The notes under the pieces are model-generated. The model saw only the letters and a list, made by a program, of their open reading frames with translations, ran no database searches and had not been told where the DNA came from. DNA of 8,190 bases from an uncultured Terriglobus sp. (GTDB taxonomy: Bacteria > Acidobacteriota > Terriglobia > Terriglobales > Acidobacteriaceae), in contig CALMAP010000182.1 in assembly GCA_937859825.1 (NCBI GenBank), positions 1 to 8,190 of the forward strand, read 5' to 3'. Shown here piece by piece: positions 1-5,797 of the stretch (position 1 is its first letter; each line of letters begins with the position of its first letter). Position numbers and translations under genes: made by a program.

Positions 1-632
1 TTGCTGACGCGCTCAAGGGCATTCCCTCCGTCACGACGGAGATCCGGATGCCCAGTGACGATCTTTCGAACCGCGCGCCCGTGCTCCGCATCAAGTGGGA
101 CGCAGCCAAGGTCGGCATCACCGGCACGGAACTTGTCGAGAAGCTGGACAAAGGAACGCCGCGCATCCTGGTAGATGGTGGAACCGGCAAGCGGCCTGAC
201 ATGATGCAGTCGTCGCTCGGCATCATGCCCTACATGTTGCAGCCCGGCGACTACAAGGTGGTCGCGGAGAACATCGCGCATCACCTGAAGAACCCTGGCG
301 AGGCGCCGAAGGTTCCGAACTACGGCAGCACACTCGGCAAGCTGGACGGCTCCTGGAACGTTCAGATCAATTACACCCGGGGTGTAGGCCACCAGATGCT
401 TGTACTCAAGCAGGACGGCGCGAATGTGACCGGCGAACAGAAGGGCGAGATCTACTCCGCGAAGATCAGCGGCAAGGTGGAAGGTGACCACGCCGCGCTG
501 AACTCGAGCATGTACGGCAACGGTGGAGACATCTCGTTCCGTTTCAGCGGCGCCGTGTCCGGCAACAACTGGTCCGGCGATGTGAATATGGGCGAGTACG
601 GCAAGGCCACGTTCACCGCCACGCGTGCATAA
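1..632 (+). CDS. SelA-like PLP-dependent enzyme, C-terminal part (5' end outside the window)
   Basis: The frame is open from base 3, through the Met codon at 48, to the TAA at 630-632, so the gene enters from the left and its start is not visible. The first roughly 95 visible residues resemble the C-terminal small domain of SelA-like (L-seryl-tRNA(Sec) selenium transferase-like) fold-type I PLP enzymes. Signs are Trp-Asp...Gly-Ile-Thr-Gly-Thr-Glu-Leu, Pro-Arg-Ile-Leu-Val and a closing Met-Pro-Tyr-Met-Leu-Gln-Pro-Gly-Asp-Tyr-Lys. The PLP lysine would lie upstream. A further 90 or so residues form an extra domain, starting near Leu-Asp-Gly-Ser-Trp-Asn-Val, with alternating hydrophobic strands and Gly/Asn turns. 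It looks like a small beta-barrel or lipocalin-like tail of the kind fused to some acidobacterial enzymes. True selenocysteine synthesis is unlikely: members of this family without other sel genes are usually annotated as aminotransferase- or lyase-like enzymes of unknown substrate. The family is fairly sure; the reaction is unknown. Confidence 0.72.
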   Translation, partial: ADALKGIPSVTTEIRMPSDDLSNRAPVLRIKWDAAKVGITGTELVEKLDKGTPRILVDGGTGKRPDMMQSSLGIMPYMLQPGDYKVVAENIAHHLKNPGEAPKVPNYGSTLGKLDGSWNVQINYTRGVGHQMLVLKQDGANVTGEQKGEIYSAKISGKVEGDHAALNSSMYGNGGDISFRFSGAVSGNNWSGDVNMGEYGKATFTATRA

Positions 633-639
633 CATCACC

Positions 640-660
640 ACAGTTAGCCGACATAACTGT
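640..660 (+). terminator. Short hairpin after the SelA-like gene, possible weak terminator
   Basis: A perfect 7-base inverted repeat (ACAGTTA at 640-646, TAACTGT at 654-660) encloses a 7-base loop and starts 8 bases after the stop codon. It is followed by CATTTCTTC, which is only weakly T-rich. The stem is AT-rich and short, so termination would be inefficient. It could equally be an operator-like dyad for the fucosidase gene downstream. Confidence 0.3.
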
Positions 661-710
661 CATTTCTTCACTGCGCGACGATAAGCTGTCGCTCCGGTCG
701 GAATGACAGT
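656..710. repeat. Degenerate inverted repeat, probably a member of the genome's palindromic intergenic family
   Basis: ACTGTCATTTC at 656-666 pairs at 10 of 11 positions with GGAATGACAGT at 700-710. Farther inside, GCGCGAC (674-680) faces a GTCGCTC-type sequence (688-694), so the two arms look like decayed copies of one another. The right arm, AAGCTGTCGCTCCGG...GGAATGACAG, resembles the better preserved repeat copies at 2208-2247 and 3211-3244 (AAGCAGGTCC...CGCTCCGCT...GGATGAC). It fills most of the gap between the SelA-like gene and the fucosidase gene and may form a stem-loop in a read-through transcript. Confidence 0.45.
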
Positions 711-741
711 GTGTTGGTGGCGTGAGCACCAGCCCTGGAGC

Positions 742-748
742 AGAGGAG
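742..748 (+). promoter_or_regulatory. Ribosome binding site of the fucosidase gene
   Basis: AGAGGAG lies 4 bases before the ATG at 753. It supports that start over later Met codons, and so does the complete signal peptide that follows. I could not identify a convincing -35/-10 pair upstream. Confidence 0.6.
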
Positions 749-752
749 TGTT

Positions 753-2108
753 ATGCAACTGCGTGTCCGCAAGGGTGCAATTGGTTTAGCTCTCTGCACT
801 GCTCTCTCCATGTCAGGCAATGCGCTTGCGCAAAACGCCGTCGATCTGAAACCCACGCCGCAACAAACAGCATGGCAGGACCTGGAGTTCGGCGTCATCC
901 TGCACTTCGGCACCAATACTTTTCTCGACCGTGAGTGGGGCGACGGCACCGCTGACCCCAAGGTCTTCAATCCCACGCAGTTCAACCCCGACCAGTGGAT
1001 GAAGGCCATCAGGGCCTCCGGTGCGAAGTACGTGGTGATGGTGGCCAAGCACCACGATGGCTTCTGCCTCTGGCCTACAAAGCAGACCGCCTACAGCGTG
1101 AAGGCGAGTCCGTGGAAGGACGGCAAGGGTGACGTGGTCCGCGAGGTGGCGCTAGCGGCACGTGCGAACGGGCTGCAGTTCGGCGTCTACCTGTCACCTT
1201 GGGACCGTCACGAGCCGAAGTACAAAGACGCTGCCGCATACGACACGTATTACAACGCGGAACTGACGGAACTGGTGACGCGCTATGGCGATCTGGTCGA
1301 GTTTTGGCTGGACGGTGCGGGCAGCGAGGGGCACGTCTACAACTTTTTGAAGATCATCGAAACGTTGCGCACCTATCAACCAAACACGATTGTCTTTGCA
1401 GACACGGCCCTCTTCGAATATGGCGACGCACGCTGGGCAGGCGATGAGTCTGGCAAGATCGAGTACCAGAACTGGAACGTGATTGACCGGCATGGCTTCC
1501 TTCGCTGGAGGCCCGTCGAAGTTGATACGCCGCTGCGTAAGCTGCACTGGTTCTGGCACCCGAACGACGATGCGTCCGTGAAGAGCGTGCACGATCTTGT
1601 GGAGAGCTACGACAATGCCGTGGGTCACGGCGGCCAATGGATGCTCGGCGTCGCGCCGGATAATCGCGGTCTGCTGGCCGATGCGGATGCGAAGCGGCTG
1701 GAGGAGCTAGGCACGGCGCTGCGCGAGCGCTACGGCCACAACCTGTTCGCGAACCACCTGCCCACCGACGAGAACACGGCCCGTGCGCTCGACGGCGACA
1801 CCGGCACCTTTTGGAGCGCCCCCGCGGGATCGCACTTCAGCACGCTCGAGGTGCGCACGCCCAAGCCCGTTACCTTCGACCACTCTTCGATCATGGAGTG
1901 GCTGGTGAACGGCCAGCAAGTGCAGCGCTACCGCATCGAGGCGTGGCAGAACGGCGCGTGGAAGACCCTGGTTGAGGGCCAGGCGATCGGTCACAAGAAG
2001 ATTGACCGCTTTCCTGCCGCTACGGCAGACCGCGTGCGCCTCAACATCGTGACCAGCGTTAGAGAAGCTGCGATCCGAGAGTTCGGTCTGTATCGAACGA
2101 ACGATTAG
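753..2108 (+). CDS. Secreted alpha-L-fucosidase, glycoside hydrolase family 29, with C-terminal discoidin-like module
   Basis: A complete 451-residue protein that should hydrolyse alpha-L-fucose from glycans outside the cytoplasm. Residues 1-26 are a typical Sec signal peptide (Arg/Lys at 4-7, hydrophobic core, Ala-Leu-Ala before the likely cut at 26/27). The GH29 (beta/alpha)8 barrel covers about residues 40-330. It has the early Phe-Gly...His-Phe-Gly strand (46-53), the Lys-His-His-Asp-Gly-Phe signature (99-104) and the Trp-Leu-Asp-Gly strand (185-188), whose Asp187 is the probable nucleophile. Glu232, in Trp-Ala-Gly-Asp-Glu-Ser-Gly, is the probable acid/base. The 45-residue spacing equals that recalled for the Bifidobacterium 1,3-1,4-alpha-fucosidase (Asp172/Glu217), suggesting the stricter GH29-B branch. 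Residues 331-451 form an F5/8 type C (discoidin-like) module, with Ala-Leu-Asp-Gly-Asp-Thr...Phe-Trp (345-354) and a final Ile-Arg-Glu-Phe-Gly-Leu-Tyr. It has its own ribosome binding site and converges with the minus-strand cluster. Family is very likely; linkage specificity is inferred. Confidence 0.93.
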   Translation: MQLRVRKGAIGLALCTALSMSGNALAQNAVDLKPTPQQTAWQDLEFGVILHFGTNTFLDREWGDGTADPKVFNPTQFNPDQWMKAIRASGAKYVVMVAKHHDGFCLWPTKQTAYSVKASPWKDGKGDVVREVALAARANGLQFGVYLSPWDRHEPKYKDAAAYDTYYNAELTELVTRYGDLVEFWLDGAGSEGHVYNFLKIIETLRTYQPNTIVFADTALFEYGDARWAGDESGKIEYQNWNVIDRHGFLRWRPVEVDTPLRKLHWFWHPNDDASVKSVHDLVESYDNAVGHGGQWMLGVAPDNRGLLADADAKRLEELGTALRERYGHNLFANHLPTDENTARALDGDTGTFWSAPAGSHFSTLEVRTPKPVTFDHSSIMEWLVNGQQVQRYRIEAWQNGAWKTLVEGQAIGHKKIDRFPAATADRVRLNIVTSVREAAIREFGLYRTND

Positions 2109-2147
2109 AGCAGTTGTCGATACAACACCTTGTACGCTTCAACGATT

Positions 2148-2247
2148 GTCGTCCTGAGCGGAGTGAAGCATCTGATGTTTGCCTGTGCAGCCGTGACGCT
2201 CAAAGGAAAGCAGGTCCCTCCACTCCGCTACGCTTCGGGCGGATGAC
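2148..2247. repeat. Bipartite palindromic intergenic repeat (REP/BIME-like)
   Basis: This element occupies the gap between the convergent fucosidase and transglutaminase genes. The left arm GTCGTCC...AGCGGAGTG (2148-2165) is the inverse of the right arm CACTCCGCT...GGATGAC (2221-2247). The perfect core is 9 bases (2157-2165 with 2221-2229), and the ends match at 6 of 7 positions (2148-2154 with 2241-2247). The right arm carries about 11 extra bases (2230-2240). The middle (2166-2220) ends in AAGCAGGTCC, which also occurs in the copy at 3211-3244. The transcript could fold into a long imperfect stem from either strand, so it may end or stabilise both convergent messages. A 10-base direct repeat, ACGCTTCAAC, flanks it at 2134-2143 and 2246-2255. 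Confidence 0.65.
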
Positions 2248-2293
2248 GCTTCAACAAACGTTCGACCTACATCGCAGGATTGTGCGACGTGAA

Positions 2294-3172
2294 CTACTCC
2301 ACTGGTTCGATGTCCACTTGAATCTTCAGCGTGTGCCCGCCGCCGCCAAGAATCAGTCCGCGCAACGGACTCACATCGGAGTAGTCGCGTCCCCAGGCCA
2401 CGGTCACATGGCCGTCCGTGGGTGCGACGTTGTTCGTGGGGTCCATGTCTATCCATCCGCCATCGCGCGCGTAGGCGGAAACCCATGCGTGGGATGCGTC
2501 CGCGCCCACCAGACGGGGGCGGCCCGGAGGTGGGTAGGTACGCAGGTAGCCGCTGACATAGCGCGCCGCCGCACCGATGGAGCGCAGGCAGGCAATCTGC
2601 ACATGGGCGAAGTCCTGGCAGACTCCGTGGCGCTTTTGAAAGACCTCCTCCGTGGGCGTGCGCACGTTGGTGGCGCTGCTGTCAAAGCGGAAGTCCGCAT
2701 GGATGCGATGGGTCAGGTCCAGCAGCGCCTCGCGCATGGGCCGGCCGGGCAAGAACGACTGCCGGGCATACCCTGCAAAGTCAGGCCGTGTGCGCACGCG
2801 CGGCGACTCGAACTGAAACTGCATCGCTGCAACCGCATTGGAAGAGGTATCTTCCACCAGTCTCGCAGCCGAGTCTTCCCATGCGAGCCGCCCACGCGCG
2901 TCTTCGCTGTCGGCATCCGCGCCCACCAGCACCTCGCTCCGCGACTCCACCACCAGTTCCTTGTGCGGCTCTTCCACGTTGAAGAAGCACAGGGTGTTGC
3001 CGAAGTAGTCCAGCCGCTCCGTTACCAGCGAAGGCACAGGCGAGATCACAAGCGAATTTTTCAGTAACCGGTTGTGGGGAAGATCGCGCGGCTTCAGGCA
3101 GGCCACATGGTCGCCGGACGAGACAGGCGACGTGTACTTGTACGTGGTGCGGTGCCAGACTTTGTACAGCAT
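2294..3172 (-). CDS. Transglutaminase-like cysteine protease/transferase (bacterial transglutaminase N-terminal domain plus core)
   Basis: A complete 292-residue protein with no signal peptide, so probably cytoplasmic. It starts with the family's usual beta-strand opening (Met-Leu-Tyr-Lys-Val-Trp-His-Arg-Thr-Thr-Tyr-Lys-Tyr), which fixes the ATG at 3172. Residues 1-80 are the bacterial transglutaminase-like N-terminal region. Residues 150-250 are the transglutaminase core with a full catalytic triad: Cys185 (Gly-Val-Cys-Gln-Asp-Phe-Ala-His), His228 (Ala-Ser-His-Ala-Trp) and Asp244 (Asp-Met-Asp-Pro-Thr-Asn-Asn). All triad residues are present, so it should be active, probably as a peptidase or amide-bond transferase. 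It lies 131 bases after the ATP-grasp/alpha-E gene in the same direction, a neighbourhood typical of this family. In the predicted peptide-tag system such proteins are proposed to cut or transfer the tag. Only a weak GAGG (3185-3188), 12 bases from the ATG, could serve as ribosome binding site. Family is certain; substrate is unknown. Confidence 0.92.
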   Translation of the reverse strand: MLYKVWHRTTYKYTSPVSSGDHVACLKPRDLPHNRLLKNSLVISPVPSLVTERLDYFGNTLCFFNVEEPHKELVVESRSEVLVGADADSEDARGRLAWEDSAARLVEDTSSNAVAAMQFQFESPRVRTRPDFAGYARQSFLPGRPMREALLDLTHRIHADFRFDSSATNVRTPTEEVFQKRHGVCQDFAHVQIACLRSIGAAARYVSGYLRTYPPPGRPRLVGADASHAWVSAYARDGGWIDMDPTNNVAPTDGHVTVAWGRDYSDVSPLRGLILGGGGHTLKIQVDIEPVE

Positions 3173-3210
3173 GGGAAGCAGGTGCCTCTAGATGTTATGG
3201 CTCTGATGAG

Positions 3211-3244
3211 AGAAGCAGGTCCTTCGCTCCGCTCAGGATGACAC
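3211..3244. repeat. Single-arm copy of the palindromic intergenic repeat, inside the minus-strand cluster
   Basis: AGAAGCAGGTCC then TTCGCTCCGCTCAGGATGACAC lies between the ATP-grasp/alpha-E stop and the transglutaminase start. It matches the right arm of the element at 2208-2247 (AAGCAGGTCC, CTCCGCT, GGATGAC) without the extra 11 bases. No convincing opposite arm is visible nearby, so it appears to be a solo arm. The 9 bases GAAGCAGGT recur at 3175-3183, directly before the transglutaminase ATG, perhaps the remnant of another arm. The remaining bases of this 131-base gap show no clear promoter or terminator. Confidence 0.6.
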
Positions 3245-3303
3245 ATTCCCGGAGCGTCCGTCCTGCATCCTGGGTGGAGCGGGCTATGCGCTTGAAAAGC
3301 GGA

Positions 3304-4710
3304 CTATGCGTTCTCCAGCGTGATGGGCATGGTGCGCGCGTGGCTGAAGTAATGGCTGGAAAGATTGTTCGACCACGATGGCAGCAGGCCTCCAAGATCG
3401 GCCAGGTAGCGATCGAGCCGCGCGAGGCCACTTCTGCCCTCCGTTTCACCGTACTGGATTGCCTGCAAATCGAAACCACGCAGCGTCTCAAGCGCGTTCT
3501 GCATCGCGAGCAGGTCTCCGGGCAGGTAGCGCGGCAGCTTCTCATAAAGCTCCGCAAGGTGGTCCAATTGGAAGTCCAGTGACCGCGGATTGCTGCCGTC
3601 GAGCAAAAGCATGTCCAGCACGGGAAGCGGCTGCAGCGTGTTGTAGTAGCGCGCGCGGTAGGTGATGGAACTGTCGGCCACTTCCAGCAGGAACTCCAGA
3701 TAGGGCCAATCTTCCGGTGGCAGCGGACGTGTCAATTGGCGAAGCTGGCGCACGATGTACATCGCGCGTTCCAGCCGCCGCCCAATGCTCATGAACAGCC
3801 AGCCTGAGTTGCGGTTGATGTTCTCGCGTTCCATGCCGGAAAAGGCGGACAGCAGTTCCAGCCGCGAGGTAAGCTGCGATGCGAAATCCGGCAGGGGCGA
3901 GCGCGGGGGCAGCGGCCCGGCACCGCTGATGCGGTCTGAGCTTAGCTGGCCGATCAGCAGCATCATGTCGGTGGAGAGGCGTTCCCGCACGCTGCCCGCG
4001 ATGCGCGCGATATCGTTCAGCGTGGCCGGCAGACTGTCCGGGCGCTTCGGATTGCCCATGACGGAGCGCAATTCTTTTTCCAGGGCCAGGAAGTTGAGTG
4101 GTCCGCGCCTGCGCTTTGGCAGCTTACTGTGGCGTGAGTTGATGCAGTGCTGCAGGCGGTAAAGGCTTCCGAGTTCCGGCGCTTCGGCGCGATAGACACG
4201 GGGCAGCATCGTTCGCAGAATGCGGGCCATGTTTTCCGCACGCTCCACGTACCGGCCGATCCAGAAGGTATTGTCGGCCACGCTGCTGGGCACCACGCGC
4301 GAGGCGCGCCGCAACTCGACCTGCGTGTTGGGCGCGGGCAGCATGCTGAAGGTGTCGACTGCGTGATCGGAGAGCACCCACGCATCTTTGCTGTGGCCGC
4401 CGCGCTGCATGGAAACAACCGAGCCGCTTGCCTCCGCGACACGGGCAAGGCCCCCGGGGATGACCTTCCACCCGTCTGCCGTGTGCAGCGCATATGTGCG
4501 CAGCACCACGCTGCGGCCTTGCAGCGCGCTGCCTTGCCATACCGGAACGGAGGAAAGCGTGACCTGCTCCTGCGCAACGTATTCGTGGGGCCGTGCCCGC
4601 ATCGTTTCAATCAAAGCGATCTTCTGCTCCGCGTTCAGTTCCGCGCCGAAGACCGGCTCCATCTGCAGCGACGGGAAGGCAGGCTTCACCACCAGAATCG
4701 AGGTTGTCGA
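3304..4710 (-). CDS. 3' part of frameshifted circularly permuted ATP-grasp/alpha-E protein (end of ATP-grasp plus DUF403 alpha-E domain)
   Basis: This frame opens after a TGA at 4711-4713 and ends at TAG 3304-3306. A formal start is the GTG at 4692, giving 462 residues, but there is no ribosome binding site before it. Conserved sequence (Leu-Val-Val-Lys-Pro-Ala-Phe-Pro-Ser) is already under way at 4695. Counting from that GTG, residues 1-125 complete the ATP-grasp fold (Pro-His-Glu-Tyr-Val-Ala-Gln-Glu at 35-42, Leu-Arg-Thr-Tyr at 64-67, Gly-Gly-Leu-Ala-Arg-Val at 80-85). From about 134 the helical alpha-E domain follows, with its signature Asn-Thr-Phe-Trp-Ile-Gly-Arg-Tyr-Val-Glu-Arg-Ala-Glu-Asn (141-154) and a second Ser-Ile-Gly-Arg-Arg-Leu-Glu-Arg-Ala element near the middle. 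In relatives the two halves form one chain of about 830-870 residues. Here 367-368 upstream residues plus about 463 downstream give the same total. I therefore treat this as the second half of one gene rather than an independent gene. The alpha-E function is unknown. Confidence 0.88.
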   Translation of the reverse strand, partial: STTSILVVKPAFPSLQMEPVFGAELNAEQKIALIETMRARPHEYVAQEQVTLSSVPVWQGSALQGRSVVLRTYALHTADGWKVIPGGLARVAEASGSVVSMQRGGHSKDAWVLSDHAVDTFSMLPAPNTQVELRRASRVVPSSVADNTFWIGRYVERAENMARILRTMLPRVYRAEAPELGSLYRLQHCINSRHSKLPKRRRGPLNFLALEKELRSVMGNPKRPDSLPATLNDIARIAGSVRERLSTDMMLLIGQLSSDRISGAGPLPPRSPLPDFASQLTSRLELLSAFSGMERENINRNSGWLFMSIGRRLERAMYIVRQLRQLTRPLPPEDWPYLEFLLEVADSSITYRARYYNTLQPLPVLDMLLLDGSNPRSLDFQLDHLAELYEKLPRYLPGDLLAMQNALETLRGFDLQAIQYGETEGRSGLARLDRYLADLGGLLPSWSNNLSSHYFSHARTMPITLENA

Positions 4711-5797
4711 TCACCCGGTCCAGCGCGGACGGCTGGCCGCACCACCACGTAGCCACCGACGGCAGCAGGAGTTCCTGCCCGAGCAGGTGGCGCGCCAGGC
4801 CGGGCAGGAACGGCATTACCGCCGCCGTTTCAACGAGGCCGCTGCCGAGCGCGTTCGCGACCTGCACATTCCGCGCGGCTATCGCCTCCACCAGGCCGGA
4901 GACGCCCAGCAGCGAATCGCCGCGCAGTTCTAGCGGATCGCAGAAGTTGTCGTCCACACGCCGCAGGATCACGTCCACCTGCTCCAGCCCCGCCACGGTC
5001 TTCAGGAAGACGCAGCGGTCGCGCACCGTGAGGTCGTGGCCTTCCACCAGGGTAAAGTTCAGGTACTTCGCCAAATAGGAGTGTTCAAAGTACGTCTCGT
5101 TGAAGCGGCCGGGCGTGAGCAGCACGATGCGCGGGTTTTCGCGCGGACTGAGGCTGGCGAGCGCGTCGCGCTGGGCTCGAAAGAACGATGCCAGCCGCAG
5201 CACGTTCGAGTTGCGAAACAGGTCCGGCAGAACATCTGAGACAATCAGCCGGTTTTCCAGCGCGTAGCCGCTGCCGGAAGGTGCCTGGGTGCGGTTCGCC
5301 AGCACCCACCAGCGCCCATTGGGTGACCGCGCCAGGTCTACGGCCATCATGTGCAGGTAGCCGTGGTCCGGCACGGCAACGCCCACCAGCGGACGAAGAA
5401 ATGCCGGGTTCGCGTAGAGCAGCGCCGGAGGGAAATGCCCCTCTTTGATCAGGTGCTGATCGCGGTACAGGTCCTGCAGCAGACGGCTCAACAGTTCGGC
5501 CCGCTGTACCACGCCTGCCTCGATGGTGCGCCATTCTGCCGCTTCGATGAGAAACGGAACCAGATCGATCTGCCACGGCCGGTTCGCGCCCAGTGGGTCG
5601 CTGTAGACGTTGTAGGTGATGCCGTTTTCGCGAATGCGGTCTTCCGCGCGCGTCGTCCGGCGGTCCAGTTCCTCCGGCCCAAGCTGCTCCAGAGCATCCA
5701 TCAGGGCGTGCCAGTGCGGCCGTGCCGTGCCGTTCTGGCGGGATTCCTCATAGGGGCCGCCGGCGCGTTGGGGCGACTGGTAGAGATCGGCGGTCAT
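4607..5797 (-). CDS. 5' part of frameshifted circularly permuted type 2 ATP-grasp protein (DUF404/DUF407)
   Basis: The ATG at 5797 overlaps the stop of the upstream DUF2126 gene by 4 bases. No Shine-Dalgarno sequence is evident, so translation is probably coupled. The frame gives 396 residues, but only about the first 368 are native. After Asn-Leu-Asp-Ser (365-368) it reads 28 unrelated residues to the stop at 4607-4609. Family hallmarks are Asn-Gly-Ile-Thr-Tyr-Asn-Val-Tyr-Ser-Asp (58-67), Pro-Trp-Gln-Ile-Asp-Leu-Val-Pro (74-81), Leu-Leu-Thr-Pro-Gly (226-230), Arg-Arg-Val-Asp-Asp-Asn-Phe-Cys-Asp-Pro-Leu-Glu-Leu (279-291) and Asn-Val-Gln-Val-Ala-Asn-Ala-Leu-Gly-Ser-Gly (310-320). These enzymes are predicted ATP-dependent carboxylate-amine ligases with a permuted ATP-grasp fold, acting in the cytoplasm. 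The nucleotide-binding fold is split by the frameshift, so neither piece alone should be a working ligase. The family call is strong; the state of the gene (error, mutation or recoding) is open. Confidence 0.88.
   Translation of the reverse strand: MTADLYQSPQRAGGPYEESRQNGTARPHWHALMDALEQLGPEELDRRTTRAEDRIRENGITYNVYSDPLGANRPWQIDLVPFLIEAAEWRTIEAGVVQRAELLSRLLQDLYRDQHLIKEGHFPPALLYANPAFLRPLVGVAVPDHGYLHMMAVDLARSPNGRWWVLANRTQAPSGSGYALENRLIVSDVLPDLFRNSNVLRLASFFRAQRDALASLSPRENPRIVLLTPGRFNETYFEHSYLAKYLNFTLVEGHDLTVRDRCVFLKTVAGLEQVDVILRRVDDNFCDPLELRGDSLLGVSGLVEAIAARNVQVANALGSGLVETAAVMPFLPGLARHLLGQELLLPSVATWWCGQPSALDRVIDNLDSGGEACLPVAADGAGLRRGTERGAEDRFD
4690..4699 (-). other. Frameshift junction in the ATP-grasp/alpha-E gene
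   Basis: Read on the minus strand, the bases are GATTCTGGTG. The upstream frame reads GAT-TCT-GGT (Asp-Ser-Gly) and the conserved downstream frame reads CTG-GTG (Leu-Val). Continuity needs either a skip of one base or the restoration of two lost bases (Asp-Ser-Leu-Val-Val-Lys-Pro). There is no long homopolymer, and no obvious slippery site or stop codon, that would suggest programmed shifting. Confidence 0.82.
5794..5797 (-). promoter_or_regulatory. ATGA stop/start overlap coupling DUF2126 and ATP-grasp genes
   Basis: On the minus strand ATGA contains the ATP-grasp start (5795-5797) and the DUF2126 stop TGA (5794-5796). The 18 bases before the ATG show no purine-rich ribosome binding site, so re-initiation after the DUF2126 stop is the likely way the second gene is translated. 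This implies linked dosage of the two predicted ligases. Confidence 0.75.

Noticed and set aside
1..632. A genuine selenocysteine synthase (selA)
   Set aside because: The C-terminal part resembles the broader SelA-like group, the extra beta-rich tail is foreign to SelA, and no selB, selD or tRNA(Sec) is visible.
1194..1637. Minus-strand open frame of 147 codons within the fucosidase gene
   Set aside because: It is fully contained opposite the catalytic domain of a clear GH29 enzyme and has no recognisable product.
2114..3067. A 317-codon open frame on the plus strand, antisense to the transglutaminase gene
   Set aside because: It lies over a gene with a complete catalytic triad on the other strand, starts inside the intergenic repeat, and its product is rich in Arg/His/Ala without any recognisable domain. 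It is a by-product of GC-rich codon use.
3245..3303. Second arm of the repeat or a promoter for the transglutaminase gene
   Set aside because: GTCCTGCATCCTGGGTGGAGCGGG looks faintly similar to the repeat, but the match is too poor. No clear promoter elements are seen on the minus strand.
3304..4692. Alpha-E open frame as an independent gene starting at the GTG at 4692
   Set aside because: There is no ribosome binding site, the family sequence is already in progress upstream of the GTG, and an ATP-grasp lacking its first 368 residues would not fold. A frameshifted single gene explains it better.
4690..4699. Programmed ribosomal frameshift
   Set aside because: No slippery heptamer, in-frame stop at the shift point or upstream Shine-Dalgarno-like stimulator is seen. 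It is not excluded, but mutation or sequence error is simpler.
4147..4752. Plus-strand open frame of 201 codons across the frameshift region
   Set aside because: It is opposite well conserved ATP-grasp/alpha-E sequence and its translation shows no family resemblance.
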